Assembly: GCA_965657335.1 (NCBI GenBank)
Contig: CBFHOH010000027.1
Location: 1 to 64,000, forward strand
Length of the DNA stretch: 64,000 nucleotides
From: UBA4582 sp965657335
GTDB lineage: Bacteria; Pseudomonadota; Gammaproteobacteria; Pseudomonadales; Azotimanducaceae
Reading direction: 5' to 3'
This document shows positions 25,694 through 34,181 of this stretch, in pieces (the first letter of the stretch is position 1; every line of letters starts with the position of its first letter). The position numbers and the translations under genes were made by a program. The notes under the pieces were generated by a model. The model had not been told where the DNA came from. It did not search any database and was given only the letters and a program-made list of their open reading frames with translations.

Positions 25694-26300
25694 CGCCCTA
25701 GACGGGGGAATGACCGGCGACGCCTTCACCGACTTGTTGTTCAATGCGCTACTCGGCTTCGCGATGATGTTTATCATTGCCTTCATGCTCATTGAAGAAC
25801 CTGTTGAAGCTGGGGCCGTTGACCTAAAGGCTGAAATGTTAATCACAGCAACCTGGCCTGATGGTCATCCTGATGACGTTGACATGTTAGTCGAGGGGCC
25901 GCGGGGAGAAGTGGTTTGGTATCACAATCGCGATGGTGATTTGATGCACCTAGACAGAGATGACCGCGGTCTGTTAGCAGACAGGGTCGTGCTAGATGGT
26001 AAGGAAGTGCTGAACCCCATCAATCAAGAAGTTGTGACGGTCAGAGGGATGCAGGCAGGAGAATACGTTGTCAATCTGATGCACTATCAATCGCATTATG
26101 CCGACTCTCTGCCGGTCGTAGTGAAAGTCGAAAAACTCAACCCCACCGTGACACTTGTTTTTTACGGCACGCGCCGTCTGCAGGGCACAGGAGACGAGCA
26201 GACAGCTGTCCGATTCACGCTTGATGCGCAGGGAAATGTGCAGGGCACGAACGAATTACAAAAAAAGCTCTTAACCGCTGTGTTGGATAAGCCGTCATGA
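25683..26300 (+). CDS. ExbD/MotB-like stator partner with novel periplasmic domain
   Basis: 205 aa from a GTG inside the end of the ExbB-like gene. A single N-terminal helix (about residues 15-37) begins with D17 in TDLLFNALLGFAMMF, the position of the ion-carrying aspartate in ExbD, TolR and MotB. The remaining ~165 residues are periplasmic, predicted beta-rich (ITATWPDGHPDDVDMLVEGP, GEYVVNLMHYQSHY, NPTVTLVFYGT) and not recognised; there is no OmpA-type peptidoglycan-binding motif. It is therefore a stator half whose load is unknown. The stop overlaps the next start (ATGA). Confidence 0.7.
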   Translation: MKHSALDGGMTGDAFTDLLFNALLGFAMMFIIAFMLIEEPVEAGAVDLKAEMLITATWPDGHPDDVDMLVEGPRGEVVWYHNRDGDLMHLDRDDRGLLADRVVLDGKEVLNPINQEVVTVRGMQAGEYVVNLMHYQSHYADSLPVVVKVEKLNPTVTLVFYGTRRLQGTGDEQTAVRFTLDAQGNVQGTNELQKKLLTAVLDKPS

Positions 26301-26857
26301 TTGCTGCCACATTGTTACTATCGTTGGCATATGTCATAACGACCGCGCTTCTTTTACTGATGAATCTGGCAACACCTTATTCCGGCCGTATCAAGGGGGC
26401 TGCGATTATATTGGTGAGCGGAGTATATGTTGTGTCATGGTTCGGCTATCAGGGCATGACCGGTTGGCCTTCATCGCAACCGATGCCGCAGACCTTTGAA
26501 GTCTTGTGGATAACTATTGATGAACGCAAAAGCCAAGACGACACGCCAAGCTCAATTTATTATTGGGTTCGTCGCATAGACGAAGCCGGCTTGTCTGAAG
26601 GTCAACCTCGGGCGTTTCGCCGACCTTGGTCAGAGCGCGCGGCGGAGGATGCTGAGCAGGCGATTGCAGCTCTTGAAAACGGTGAAGCATTAAACGGTAC
26701 GCTATCGCGAACGCTGATGTCTCCGAACGACATGAACGCACCAACCTCCAACTTTGCGGGAGAAAATGCCATTACCGGCGAGTCTGAGGGCAATATTCAA
26801 ATCCGTTTTACGACGCCCCCAGCCAGGCAACTGCCGCCTAAGCAGCCGCCGGGTTGA
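26297..26857 (+). CDS. membrane protein, third gene of the stator locus
   Basis: 186 aa, ATGA overlap with the preceding gene. Two hydrophobic segments lie at about 3-23 and 33-52, followed by a soluble domain (QTFEVLWITIDERKSQD, IYYWVRRIDE, FRRPWSERAAEDAEQAIAAL) and a proline-rich C-terminus (PPARQLPPKQPPG). It is not recognised. Strict coupling to the ExbB/ExbD-like pair suggests it is a structural or effector component of the same complex. It converges on the PQQ dehydrogenase gene with 7 bases between stops. Confidence 0.65.
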   Translation: MIAATLLLSLAYVITTALLLLMNLATPYSGRIKGAAIILVSGVYVVSWFGYQGMTGWPSSQPMPQTFEVLWITIDERKSQDDTPSSIYYWVRRIDEAGLSEGQPRAFRRPWSERAAEDAEQAIAALENGEALNGTLSRTLMSPNDMNAPTSNFAGENAITGESEGNIQIRFTTPPARQLPPKQPPG

Positions 26858-26864
26858 GCTGAAA

Positions 26865-29075
26865 TTATTTAAGCCAGGTTAAGCGGCCAGCATCAGGTTC
26901 ACCCATGGCTAATCCACGGTCCTCGTGCGCTCTTGCTTTGACATAGTTGTGAATCAGCGCGGTGTCATCTGATGTTAACGAATCAGCAAAGGATGCCATA
27001 CCGGCTCCCTTCATCAGTCCGCCGAGCACAATAGCATCAAAGTTAGTGTGTGACCCCTCGCTCATCATGCGTAAGTCAGCGATGACTCCACCTGAGCGAA
27101 CAACCAACCCGTGGCAAGGCGCACAAAAGTCATGATATAGCACTTCACCTTTTGCTAAATTCTCGTCACTCACCGCGACTAATTCTTGTTCAGGAATTGT
27201 CATATCGCGTAGCGTGGGCGAAGGCAGGCTTTCAGAGCCGCCTAACTTAAACACCAATAATCGACCAGTATTGCTGTAGGTAAGCGATGCCGGGTTTTTC
27301 GAAGGATCAATCGGCGCGCCTGAAAACAGATCACCACCACCGGTACCGGTTAGAATAGACACGTACTGTACGCCATCAATCTGATACGTGATGGGCGGGG
27401 CTAACATCGATACATATGTATTGAAGTCCCACAGTACTTCACCGGATTCTGTATCGTAGGCCGCGAACATACCAAGTACGTTACCTTGGAAAACAAGGCC
27501 GCCCTCAGTGGCCAGTACGCCGCCGTTCCAATAATGCGGAAATTCAATTGCCCACTTTTCTTCGCCGGTCAGAAAATCAAAGGCTTTAAGGTAACCACGA
27601 ACCTTCGGCTGAGCACCAATATTGTCGACAAAAAGCTGGGCGATGCGCCCAAACTCAAGGCCCAGGTTCATGCGGCCAGGATGTCTCTTGTATAGGCCTG
27701 TCTTGTGGTACTCGTCTGACATTGCATAGATGAGCGCATTTTCTTGCACCGGTAGGTAGGCAATTCCTGCCTCTGCATCAATCGACATGGCTTGCCAATT
27801 GTGAGCCCCCAAGGGACCCGGCAGCACCCATTGTGCCTCTTTGTCATAGGCGTTTGACTCAACTTCTACCGGCCGTCCGGTTTCTAGGTCGATATGCGAT
27901 GCCCAGGTAACCGCAGCAAAAGGGTTTGCCTTCAGTAAGCTGCCATCTGTGCGATCCAGCACATAGAAAAAACCATTCTTGGGCGCCTGCAGCAGGACCT
28001 TGCGCTCAACGCCGTCTATCTCCATATCGGCTAAGGCAATATCTTGAACTGCGGTGTAATCCCAGTTGTCACCCGGTGTAGTCTGGTAGTGCCACTTGTA
28101 CTCGCCAGTATCAGCGTTCAGTGCGACAACGGATGAAAGAAACAGATTGTCGCCGCCGCCAGGTGAGCGAAGCTCTCGTGTCCAGGGCGAACCATTACCG
28201 ACGCCAAGATACAGTGAATTCAGGTCCGGGTCGTAAACAATTGAGTTCCAGACCGTACCTCCACCGCCGTATTCCCAGTAATTGGTACCCTTCCAAGTGG
28301 TGGCAGCAAGCTGCTGTGCCTCGTCTTCAAAGGGTTTAGATGGGTCACCCGGCACGGTGAAAAAGCGCCATACTTCTTTGCCGCTTTCTGCATCATAGGC
28401 GGTGACGTAACCTCGAACACCAAATTCTGCGCCGCCGTTACCAATAAACACTTTTCCGTTGGCAACGCGTGGGGCACCGGTCACTGTGTAAAAACGGTCC
28501 CGATCAATAATCGTGTCGACTTCCCACACTTTTTCACCAGTCGCTGCATCGAGTGAAATGAGTCGGCCGTCTAAGCTGCCGACGTAGACTTTTCCTTTGT
28601 AAACCGCAACCCCGCGATTGACTACATCGCAGCAGGCACGACGCCCCCACTCGCGAGGCACCTCGGGGTCAAAGGACCACTTTTCTTCGCCGGTCACCGC
28701 GTCAACCGCGTAAACCCGGCTCCATGTGCTGGTGAGAAACATGGTCCCGTCGACAACGATGGGTGTGGACTCTAATGCCCGATTTGTACCCATGTCCTTA
28801 AACCAAGCAAGTCCCAAATCTTTGACGGTGTCTTTACTGATTTGATCAAGCGGCGAGAAGCGCTGTTCTTCATAAGTCCGCCCGTAAGATAACCAATTAC
28901 CCGGCTCGGAATCTGCGTCGATGATTCGCTGATCGTCGATCATTCCGATGCCTTCAGCTTCCGTGGCCTCTGGTGCATTGTTGACAGCACCTGTCGGCGT
29001 TTCCTCATTTGAACAGGCCTGCAATCCAAGTAGCGCGATCATCGCAGCGGCGTAAGTAAAGTTTTTCATCAACAT
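26865..29075 (-). CDS. PQQ-dependent alcohol dehydrogenase with cytochrome c domain (lipoprotein)
   Basis: 736 aa from ATG 29075, which has GGAGAA five bases upstream. Lipobox LQAC with C21 suggests membrane anchoring in the periplasm. The eight-bladed quinoprotein propeller fills about 55-610: vicinal C148-C149 disulfide, metal ligands E217 (GGAEFGVRG), N294 (GVGNGSPW) and catalytic D339 (GDNWDYT). T341 occupies the position where lanthanide-dependent relatives carry a second Asp, so Ca2+ use is expected. A C-terminal cytochrome c has C651, C654, H655 (CAPCHG) and a likely Met ligand at M688 or M693. This is a quinohaemoprotein ethanol/alcohol dehydrogenase. No pqq biosynthesis genes are in the window. 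Confidence 0.9.
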   Translation of the reverse strand: MLMKNFTYAAAMIALLGLQACSNEETPTGAVNNAPEATEAEGIGMIDDQRIIDADSEPGNWLSYGRTYEEQRFSPLDQISKDTVKDLGLAWFKDMGTNRALESTPIVVDGTMFLTSTWSRVYAVDAVTGEEKWSFDPEVPREWGRRACCDVVNRGVAVYKGKVYVGSLDGRLISLDAATGEKVWEVDTIIDRDRFYTVTGAPRVANGKVFIGNGGAEFGVRGYVTAYDAESGKEVWRFFTVPGDPSKPFEDEAQQLAATTWKGTNYWEYGGGGTVWNSIVYDPDLNSLYLGVGNGSPWTRELRSPGGGDNLFLSSVVALNADTGEYKWHYQTTPGDNWDYTAVQDIALADMEIDGVERKVLLQAPKNGFFYVLDRTDGSLLKANPFAAVTWASHIDLETGRPVEVESNAYDKEAQWVLPGPLGAHNWQAMSIDAEAGIAYLPVQENALIYAMSDEYHKTGLYKRHPGRMNLGLEFGRIAQLFVDNIGAQPKVRGYLKAFDFLTGEEKWAIEFPHYWNGGVLATEGGLVFQGNVLGMFAAYDTESGEVLWDFNTYVSMLAPPITYQIDGVQYVSILTGTGGGDLFSGAPIDPSKNPASLTYSNTGRLLVFKLGGSESLPSPTLRDMTIPEQELVAVSDENLAKGEVLYHDFCAPCHGLVVRSGGVIADLRMMSEGSHTNFDAIVLGGLMKGAGMASFADSLTSDDTALIHNYVKARAHEDRGLAMGEPDAGRLTWLK

Positions 29076-29654
29076 AAGCGTTCTCCGGCGCGTTTTTTTT
29101 AAGTCAATCACACTGACTGACGAAAGACCAGCGCCTAATAGGGTTATTCGAGATGGGATATCGTGCATTGCTGGCTGGAGATGAATCTAAGTTGAAAGCC
29201 AATACTCGTGAGCCGCGAATTCTGCTCCGGCGTTAATGTCATTAATTCTGAGCAGACTAAGCTATGTTTGATTTTACTGAGGTGAAAGTCAGATTAGACG
29301 CGGTTTGTGCGTCGGGGTGACTGTATCTTGCGTCTTTTGTTTGAGTTAAAAGGCATCAGATGATTTTTATAGCCATTTTCTGGATAGCGGAGTGCAAGCA
29401 CGATTAGACGAAGAATACGTGGCCGCTGTTATGCGACGGACGGTTTGCATATCGCCGGCTTGCATACCGTAAACGCGGTTGTGGCAGTGCGCGGGACAGC
29501 GGTGGAAGATTAGCTATGGTGTCAAATTTATAATCAAGGTCCTCTTGGCATCTTTTGATGACGTCGGGATCCTTTATGCGGGTGATCTTTTCGGCATCGA
29601 CGCCCCACGGAAACCTATGCGATACTGGTTTCACCTCATCATCCGAGCCGAGTC
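29076..29654. other. 579-base intergenic region
   Basis: Between the divergent PQQ dehydrogenase and the methyltransferase gene. It must contain both promoters. A - strand frame opening with GTG at 29634 (KPVSHRFPWGVDAEKITRIK for its first codons) looks protein-like for about 40 codons and then does not, so it may be a gene scrap. Nothing else is recognised. Confidence 0.3.
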
Positions 29655-30425
29655 ATGATTCAACTAAATCACATCAGATCAGCTTACCTGGGTATCCTTT
29701 TGCTGTCGGGCACTGTCGCCACGCCGATTCAGGCCGACCAACATGCCAGCGATCCGTTCGCGCAAGACGACCGACCTGCGGCCGACTATGCGCTGCACAA
29801 AACACGCAAGGCCCGTCAAGTCTTGGCCTTTACCGGTATTGGCGAAGGCATGACAGTGATCGATATGGAAGCCAGTGGCGGCTTTTATACCGAGATATTC
29901 GCCAAAACCGTTGGCCGTGGCGGGACCGTGCATATGCAGAATCCGCCGTTTTTTGATGGTTTCGCAGGAGATGCCATCAAAGCGAGAGTGGCCAACGGCC
30001 GTTTACCCAACGTTAAACAAATGCGCACGGCTTTTGATACTTTGCCGGTCGCTGATAGCAGTGTCGACGTGGTCACTTGGTTGTTGGGACCGCACGAATT
30101 GTGGTTCTATCCTGAAGGGGTCGAAAAAGGCATTCTAGGTGATCCTGATAAGGCGTTTAACGAGTTGGCAAGAGTTTTGAAATCCGGCGGACACTTTATT
30201 GCGCTCGATCACCGCGCGCTAGCCGGCGCTCCCGCCGAGACCGGCGGCACTGTTCATCGCATCGATGACAAGATTATCATCGAACGCGCGAAGGCTGTGG
30301 GCATGATATTAACCGAGCAGAGCGACCTGCTGGCTAATGCTGAGGATGACCTCGTTAAAAACGTTTTTGACCCCAGCATTCGACGCAACACCGACCGTTT
30401 CCTGCTGAAGTTCACCAAACAGTAA
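29655..30425 (+). CDS. exported class I SAM-dependent methyltransferase-like protein
   Basis: 256 aa. An N-terminal hydrophobic stretch ending ATPIQADQ (about residue 28) looks like a signal peptide, unusual for a SAM enzyme. The Rossmann motif I is VIDMEASGGFYTEIFA, lacking the usual GxGxG but keeping the acidic strand; TLPVADSSVDVVTWLLGPHE corresponds to motif IV and ARVLKSGGHFIALDH to post-motif. Similar predicted periplasmic methyltransferase-fold proteins occur in proteobacteria with unknown role. A hairpin terminator follows, so it is probably monocistronic. Confidence 0.75.
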   Translation: MIQLNHIRSAYLGILLLSGTVATPIQADQHASDPFAQDDRPAADYALHKTRKARQVLAFTGIGEGMTVIDMEASGGFYTEIFAKTVGRGGTVHMQNPPFFDGFAGDAIKARVANGRLPNVKQMRTAFDTLPVADSSVDVVTWLLGPHELWFYPEGVEKGILGDPDKAFNELARVLKSGGHFIALDHRALAGAPAETGGTVHRIDDKIIIERAKAVGMILTEQSDLLANAEDDLVKNVFDPSIRRNTDRFLLKFTKQ

Positions 30426-30444
30426 ACGCTGATGATCATCATCA

Positions 30445-30466
30445 TTGAGGGTCGCCGGGCCCTCAA
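30445..30466 (+). terminator. hairpin after the methyltransferase
   Basis: 7-bp stem TTGAGGG / CCCTCAA with an 8-base loop, 20 bases past the stop; followed by a weak T-containing stretch. Confidence 0.6.
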
Positions 30467-30668
30467 TTACTTGTCTGAGAATTAGACACCCAGCACTGAT
30501 AATAACTCGGTGCTGCTGCAACATAATACACTCGTTAACAATAGCGCGGCCTATCGCACCGCGGCGCCAGACCTCAAAGTGAGCGCTGATTAGGTTGTCT
30601 AGGTTAGAGCGGTGAATGGGTGGGTGTAGACAGGAACTGGTCAAGCGCATTTTACCAAGCAGGTGCAA

Positions 30669-30839
30669 ATGCGCCGCAAAGTAAGTTTACTGGCAACTCT
30701 CAAAAGGCTGAACATCGCATATGTGGCCCCTTATATCTCCAGCATCCTCGGTCTAAACATCAAAGAGAAGGGTGTAATGGCTAGAAAAGCTAAAGAAGAA
30801 AACGGTAGAGGCATGACGACACCAAGCGCTGTCTCGTAA
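30669..30839 (+). CDS. possible 56-aa basic protein
   Basis: ATG to TAA, 57 codons, in an otherwise empty 541-base gap (30426-30966). It starts MRRKVSLLATLKRLNIAYVA, has a hydrophobic middle (PYISSILGLNI) and a charged tail (KEKGVMARKAKEENGRGM). No strong ribosome site is seen (AGCAGGTGCAA). It may be a real small protein or the end of a lost gene; not assigned. Confidence 0.35.
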   Translation: MRRKVSLLATLKRLNIAYVAPYISSILGLNIKEKGVMARKAKEENGRGMTTPSAVS

Positions 30840-30966
30840 ATTCCACTGAAAGGTCGCTCTCGAACGCAACCTATCGGTTTTTCCAGATCAGATATCGCTT
30901 GCTCCTTATTCGCGACTCTGGCAACTTAGCTAGCGACCTCCCCAAATATCTAATTAGAGTTCCACT

Positions 30967-31758
30967 TTGACAACCTTAGAAATCGTACTGATCACAATTT
31001 GTTTGCTGTTGGCGTTAGTGCTGACGCTTTGCATTAAACATCTCGCCCACTATCGGTTGCGGCTTCGCCATGATGCTCTGGTGTTCAAATGGCCGATTCC
31101 GCAGGCCAATCCGGAATACATCACGTCTCGTTTAGAAGAAGGGCCTTATGGTGCAAAACTAGAAGCCGAGATAACTATTATTCCGGCGTATCAGGCGTAT
31201 GCATCACTGAATGAACTCGAAACTGTGGTGTTAGCTAATCTTGCTAAAGATAGCCGCCGAGCTTTTGAGCTGGGCACCGCATCCGGTCGCACGACGTACA
31301 TTATCGCCAGTAATATGTCACCTGATGGCCACGTGACAACAATCACACTAAGTCGCGAACAAGCGCTTGCCTATGCGGCTGAAAGTAAGGACGCATCATC
31401 AGATAGCGAGCATGCCGTTGAAGAGTCGCGTTTTGAATCTTTTCTATATAGTGGCACGCAAATGGAGAACCGAATCACACAGTTATTCGGCGACAGTAAG
31501 CAGTTTGACGCTAGCAGCCATGAAGCAGCATTCGACTTGATTTTTGTCGATGGCTCTCATGCATATTCTTACGTAAAACATGATTCTTTGATGTGCCGAA
31601 ATATGTTGGCACCAGGTGGCGTGATGGTTTGGCATGACTATCGGGGTAATCGAGCGGTGCCAGGTGTTTACCAGTGCCTCAATGAGTTTCGTGCAGAAGG
31701 CTGGGATCTGCGCCATATTCGCGGCACTAGCTTTGTGGTGTGGCGCAAAGAAGCCTAA
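30967..31758 (+). CDS. membrane-anchored class I methyltransferase
   Basis: 263 aa from a TTG (30967). One N-terminal transmembrane helix (about 5-27) is followed by a Methyltransf_24-like domain: RAFELGTASGRTTYIIASNM is motif I, FDLIFVDGSHAYSYVKHDS is the metal/SAM region, APGGVMVWHDY follows. Proteins of this group methylate small molecules or glycans at the membrane face. There is no obvious operon partner, although the carotenoid oxygenase gene follows 217 bases later. Confidence 0.78.
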   Translation: MTTLEIVLITICLLLALVLTLCIKHLAHYRLRLRHDALVFKWPIPQANPEYITSRLEEGPYGAKLEAEITIIPAYQAYASLNELETVVLANLAKDSRRAFELGTASGRTTYIIASNMSPDGHVTTITLSREQALAYAAESKDASSDSEHAVEESRFESFLYSGTQMENRITQLFGDSKQFDASSHEAAFDLIFVDGSHAYSYVKHDSLMCRNMLAPGGVMVWHDYRGNRAVPGVYQCLNEFRAEGWDLRHIRGTSFVVWRKEA

Positions 31759-31975
31759 GAAGGCTAAGAAAGATAGCTGCTAGGTGGTTTGCATTTGTTC
31801 GCTTGTGCGACCCTCTCCAGCTGTAAGCTTTTTAGTAGGAACCGACCAAACCTTTGGACGCCATGAGCCCGCACCATCTTCTTACGCAACCCCAGTGCCT
31901 GCGATTCCCCCGTATCCTCAGATCAACGTTAACGGTATAGTCGAGATTTCGCAGCATATTATACGGAGCTAAAAT

Positions 31976-33391
31976 ATGGCACAAGTCACCGCTGGCGCAC
32001 CTTCATCCAATTTCTTTCTGGACGGCAACTTCAGTCCCATTGCAGAAGAGCGTGATGCTTCAGACATGGAAGTCATCGGAGCTATACCCGATGATTTGGC
32101 CGGTCACTTTCTCAGAGTCGGACCCAACCCTGTCTATGTCTTCAGTGAAGAGGCTTACCATACCTTTGATGGCGACGGAATGATTCACTCGATTGCGTTC
32201 TCAAACGGTAGCGCCCAATATAGAAATCGATATGTGCAGAACGAAGGATTCAAGCTAGAGCAGGAACGCGGTGACTGGATCTACAAAGGTATGAATTCTA
32301 TGATGGACCCGACACCCTCTCGTGTGCCGGAGGGCGCTCCAAGTGGCAAAAATGTGGCGAATACGGCATTCACATTTCATAACAAGACATTGTATGCACT
32401 GCACGAAGCATCAGAACCCACTGTCATTGAACTGCCAGGATTAGAAACTAAAGGGCCGACGGACTTTAGCGGCAAGTTGCAACATGCGTTTTCCGCACAC
32501 CCTAAAGTGGATGCGAAAAGCGGCGAAATGATGACCTTCGGTTATGCATTTCAGGCACCCTACGTGACTTATTCTGTTATCGATGCTCACGGTGAATTGG
32601 TTCACACAACCCCAGTCACTATTCCCAAGCCGGTATTTATGCACGACTTTGCGGTAAGCGAGAAATATAGCCTGTTTCTGGATTTTCCAATTACTTTGGA
32701 TATCGAGCGTGCAATGTCTGGCGGGCCAGCGCTGGGTTTCGAACCTACGCACGGATCGAGAATTGGCGTGATGCCACGATACGGCACCGATGCTGATGTG
32801 CGTTGGTTTGATGTAAAAACCGGCGTGGTCGTTCACACAGCAAATGCTTGGGATGAGGGGGACGAGGTGGTGCTGCAAGCTTCACGCTCAAAGACCGCAG
32901 ACATCGCGGGCGCAGGAACGACCGAGGGCAACAACTTGGCCGACAATCAAGGACAATTGTATGAATGGCGTATCAATCTTCAGACCGGTGAAGTTTCAGA
33001 GCGAACGCTGAGTGATACGCCATGCGATTTTACGCGGGTAAACGATACCTACGCCTGCCACCCAACGCGTTATGTTTACGCAGGTGTGTTCAACCCCATA
33101 AGGCCCTTTTCATTCGACGGCGTTCTAAAATTCGACAACGCATCAGACTCGACGGCCATCTACAGGTGGGGTGAACAGCGCTATGGCGGCGAAGCTGTAT
33201 TCGCGCCAAAGGTCGGCGCTCGTAGTGAAGACGACGGCTACCTGATTAGTTTTGTTCATGACGAGAGCAACAACCAGAGCGAGTGTGTAATATTGGATGC
33301 TAAAAACGTGAATTCAGGTCCCGTCGCTAGAATCGTCATGCCGTTTAGGGTGCCCTACGGGTTTCACTCGGGTTGGGTAGCCTCCGACTGA
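31976..33391 (+). CDS. carotenoid oxygenase family protein
   Basis: 471-aa non-haem iron dioxygenase of the CCD/RPE65/lignostilbene dioxygenase family, which cleaves a double bond of carotenoids, retinoid-like or stilbene substrates. The four iron-binding histidines are in the expected places: SAHPKVD, MHDFAVSEKYSLF, VVHTANAWDEGDEVV and YGFHSGW. HFLRVGPNPVYVFS and YHTFDGDGMIHSI are family hallmarks of the N-terminus. It is predicted cytoplasmic, with no signal. Weak ribosome site CGGAGC before the ATG. No carotenoid biosynthesis genes are seen, so the substrate is open. Confidence 0.9.
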   Translation: MAQVTAGAPSSNFFLDGNFSPIAEERDASDMEVIGAIPDDLAGHFLRVGPNPVYVFSEEAYHTFDGDGMIHSIAFSNGSAQYRNRYVQNEGFKLEQERGDWIYKGMNSMMDPTPSRVPEGAPSGKNVANTAFTFHNKTLYALHEASEPTVIELPGLETKGPTDFSGKLQHAFSAHPKVDAKSGEMMTFGYAFQAPYVTYSVIDAHGELVHTTPVTIPKPVFMHDFAVSEKYSLFLDFPITLDIERAMSGGPALGFEPTHGSRIGVMPRYGTDADVRWFDVKTGVVVHTANAWDEGDEVVLQASRSKTADIAGAGTTEGNNLADNQGQLYEWRINLQTGEVSERTLSDTPCDFTRVNDTYACHPTRYVYAGVFNPIRPFSFDGVLKFDNASDSTAIYRWGEQRYGGEAVFAPKVGARSEDDGYLISFVHDESNNQSECVILDAKNVNSGPVARIVMPFRVPYGFHSGWVASD

Positions 33392-33545
33392 TTTTGAGCG
33401 GGCATTGGGGCTAAGGTTTGGTGCTGCGCTGAGAGAATGATCGCAAAGCAGACATCGGCCAAGGTGTTTCGTTCAAGCGTGTGAATTTAACCTTCGGCTC
33501 AAAATTCATTTAACCGAGTGGATGACAATTGAGGAGTACCATCTG

Positions 33546-34091
33546 ATGATAAGCAAGAAAATTCTATTCATCGTACTACTGCTGTTTTACCCGTTGTTAC
33601 AGGCAGCAGACATCAAACCCGAGGATCAAGTTTTACCAGAAACAAAGTTGATTTCGCTCAAGATTGAACTGCCGGCTTTGGCAGCACCTATCGGTAATTA
33701 TGTGCCTGCGGTGCGTTCAGGTGACCTGGTTTTTCTCTCTGGTACCGGGCCGATGCTTCCAGACGGCACAGTAATCACGGGACGATTAGGCGATGACATC
33801 TCCATTGAAGAAGGTTATGCGGCGGCTAGGCTGACTGCAATACAACACTTGGCGATGTTGAAAACATCAATCGGTAGTTTGAACAAGGTAAAGCGCATTG
33901 TTCGGGTTTTCGGCATGGTCAATTCAGATCCAAGTTTTACCGAGCAGCCGAAGGTGATTAATGGCTACAGCGATTTAATGGTCGAGGTGTTCGGTGAAAA
34001 GGGCAAGCACGCGCGGTCAGCTGTGGGCATGGCAAGCCTTCCAATGGGTATACCTGTCGAAATAGAAGCCATTGTCGAAGTAGAAGACTAA
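33546..34091 (+). CDS. exported RidA/YjgF-family protein
   Basis: 181 aa from ATG 33546 (GAGGAG about 10 bases upstream), preferred to the longer frame from 33522 because it gives a signal peptide (KKILFIVLLLFYPLLQAAD). The rest is a RidA-like trimeric fold of the YjgF family subclass: APIGNYVPAVRSGDLVFLSG, ISIEEGYAAARLTAIQHLAM and AVGMASLPMGIPVEIEAIVE. RidA deaminates reactive enamines, but the exported subfamily has no agreed role. Confidence 0.82.
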   Translation: MISKKILFIVLLLFYPLLQAADIKPEDQVLPETKLISLKIELPALAAPIGNYVPAVRSGDLVFLSGTGPMLPDGTVITGRLGDDISIEEGYAAARLTAIQHLAMLKTSIGSLNKVKRIVRVFGMVNSDPSFTEQPKVINGYSDLMVEVFGEKGKHARSAVGMASLPMGIPVEIEAIVEVED

Positions 34092-34138
34092 GCGCTTCTG
34101 TTATTTCATCGCTACCAGCGCGCATTGCTTTCCTGATG

Positions 34139-34167
34139 CTAACAAATCGCCATTCGTCATTTGTTAG
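34139..34167. terminator. bidirectional hairpin between converging genes
   Basis: 9-bp perfect stem CTAACAAAT / ATTTGTTAG with an 11-base loop, between the RidA-like gene (+) and the ABC permease operon (-). Confidence 0.6.
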
Positions 34168-34181
34168 GGATGCGGCAAAAA

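Noticed and set aside
25037..26857. A Zorya-type defence system
   Set aside because: ZorA/ZorB-like stators are superficially similar, but there is no long ZorA cytoplasmic tail, no OmpA-type domain on the partner and no ZorC/ZorD or ZorE nuclease/helicase gene nearby.
26865..29075. Lanthanide-dependent PQQ enzyme
   Set aside because: Residue two after the catalytic Asp is Thr (T341), not the Asp that marks lanthanide dependence.
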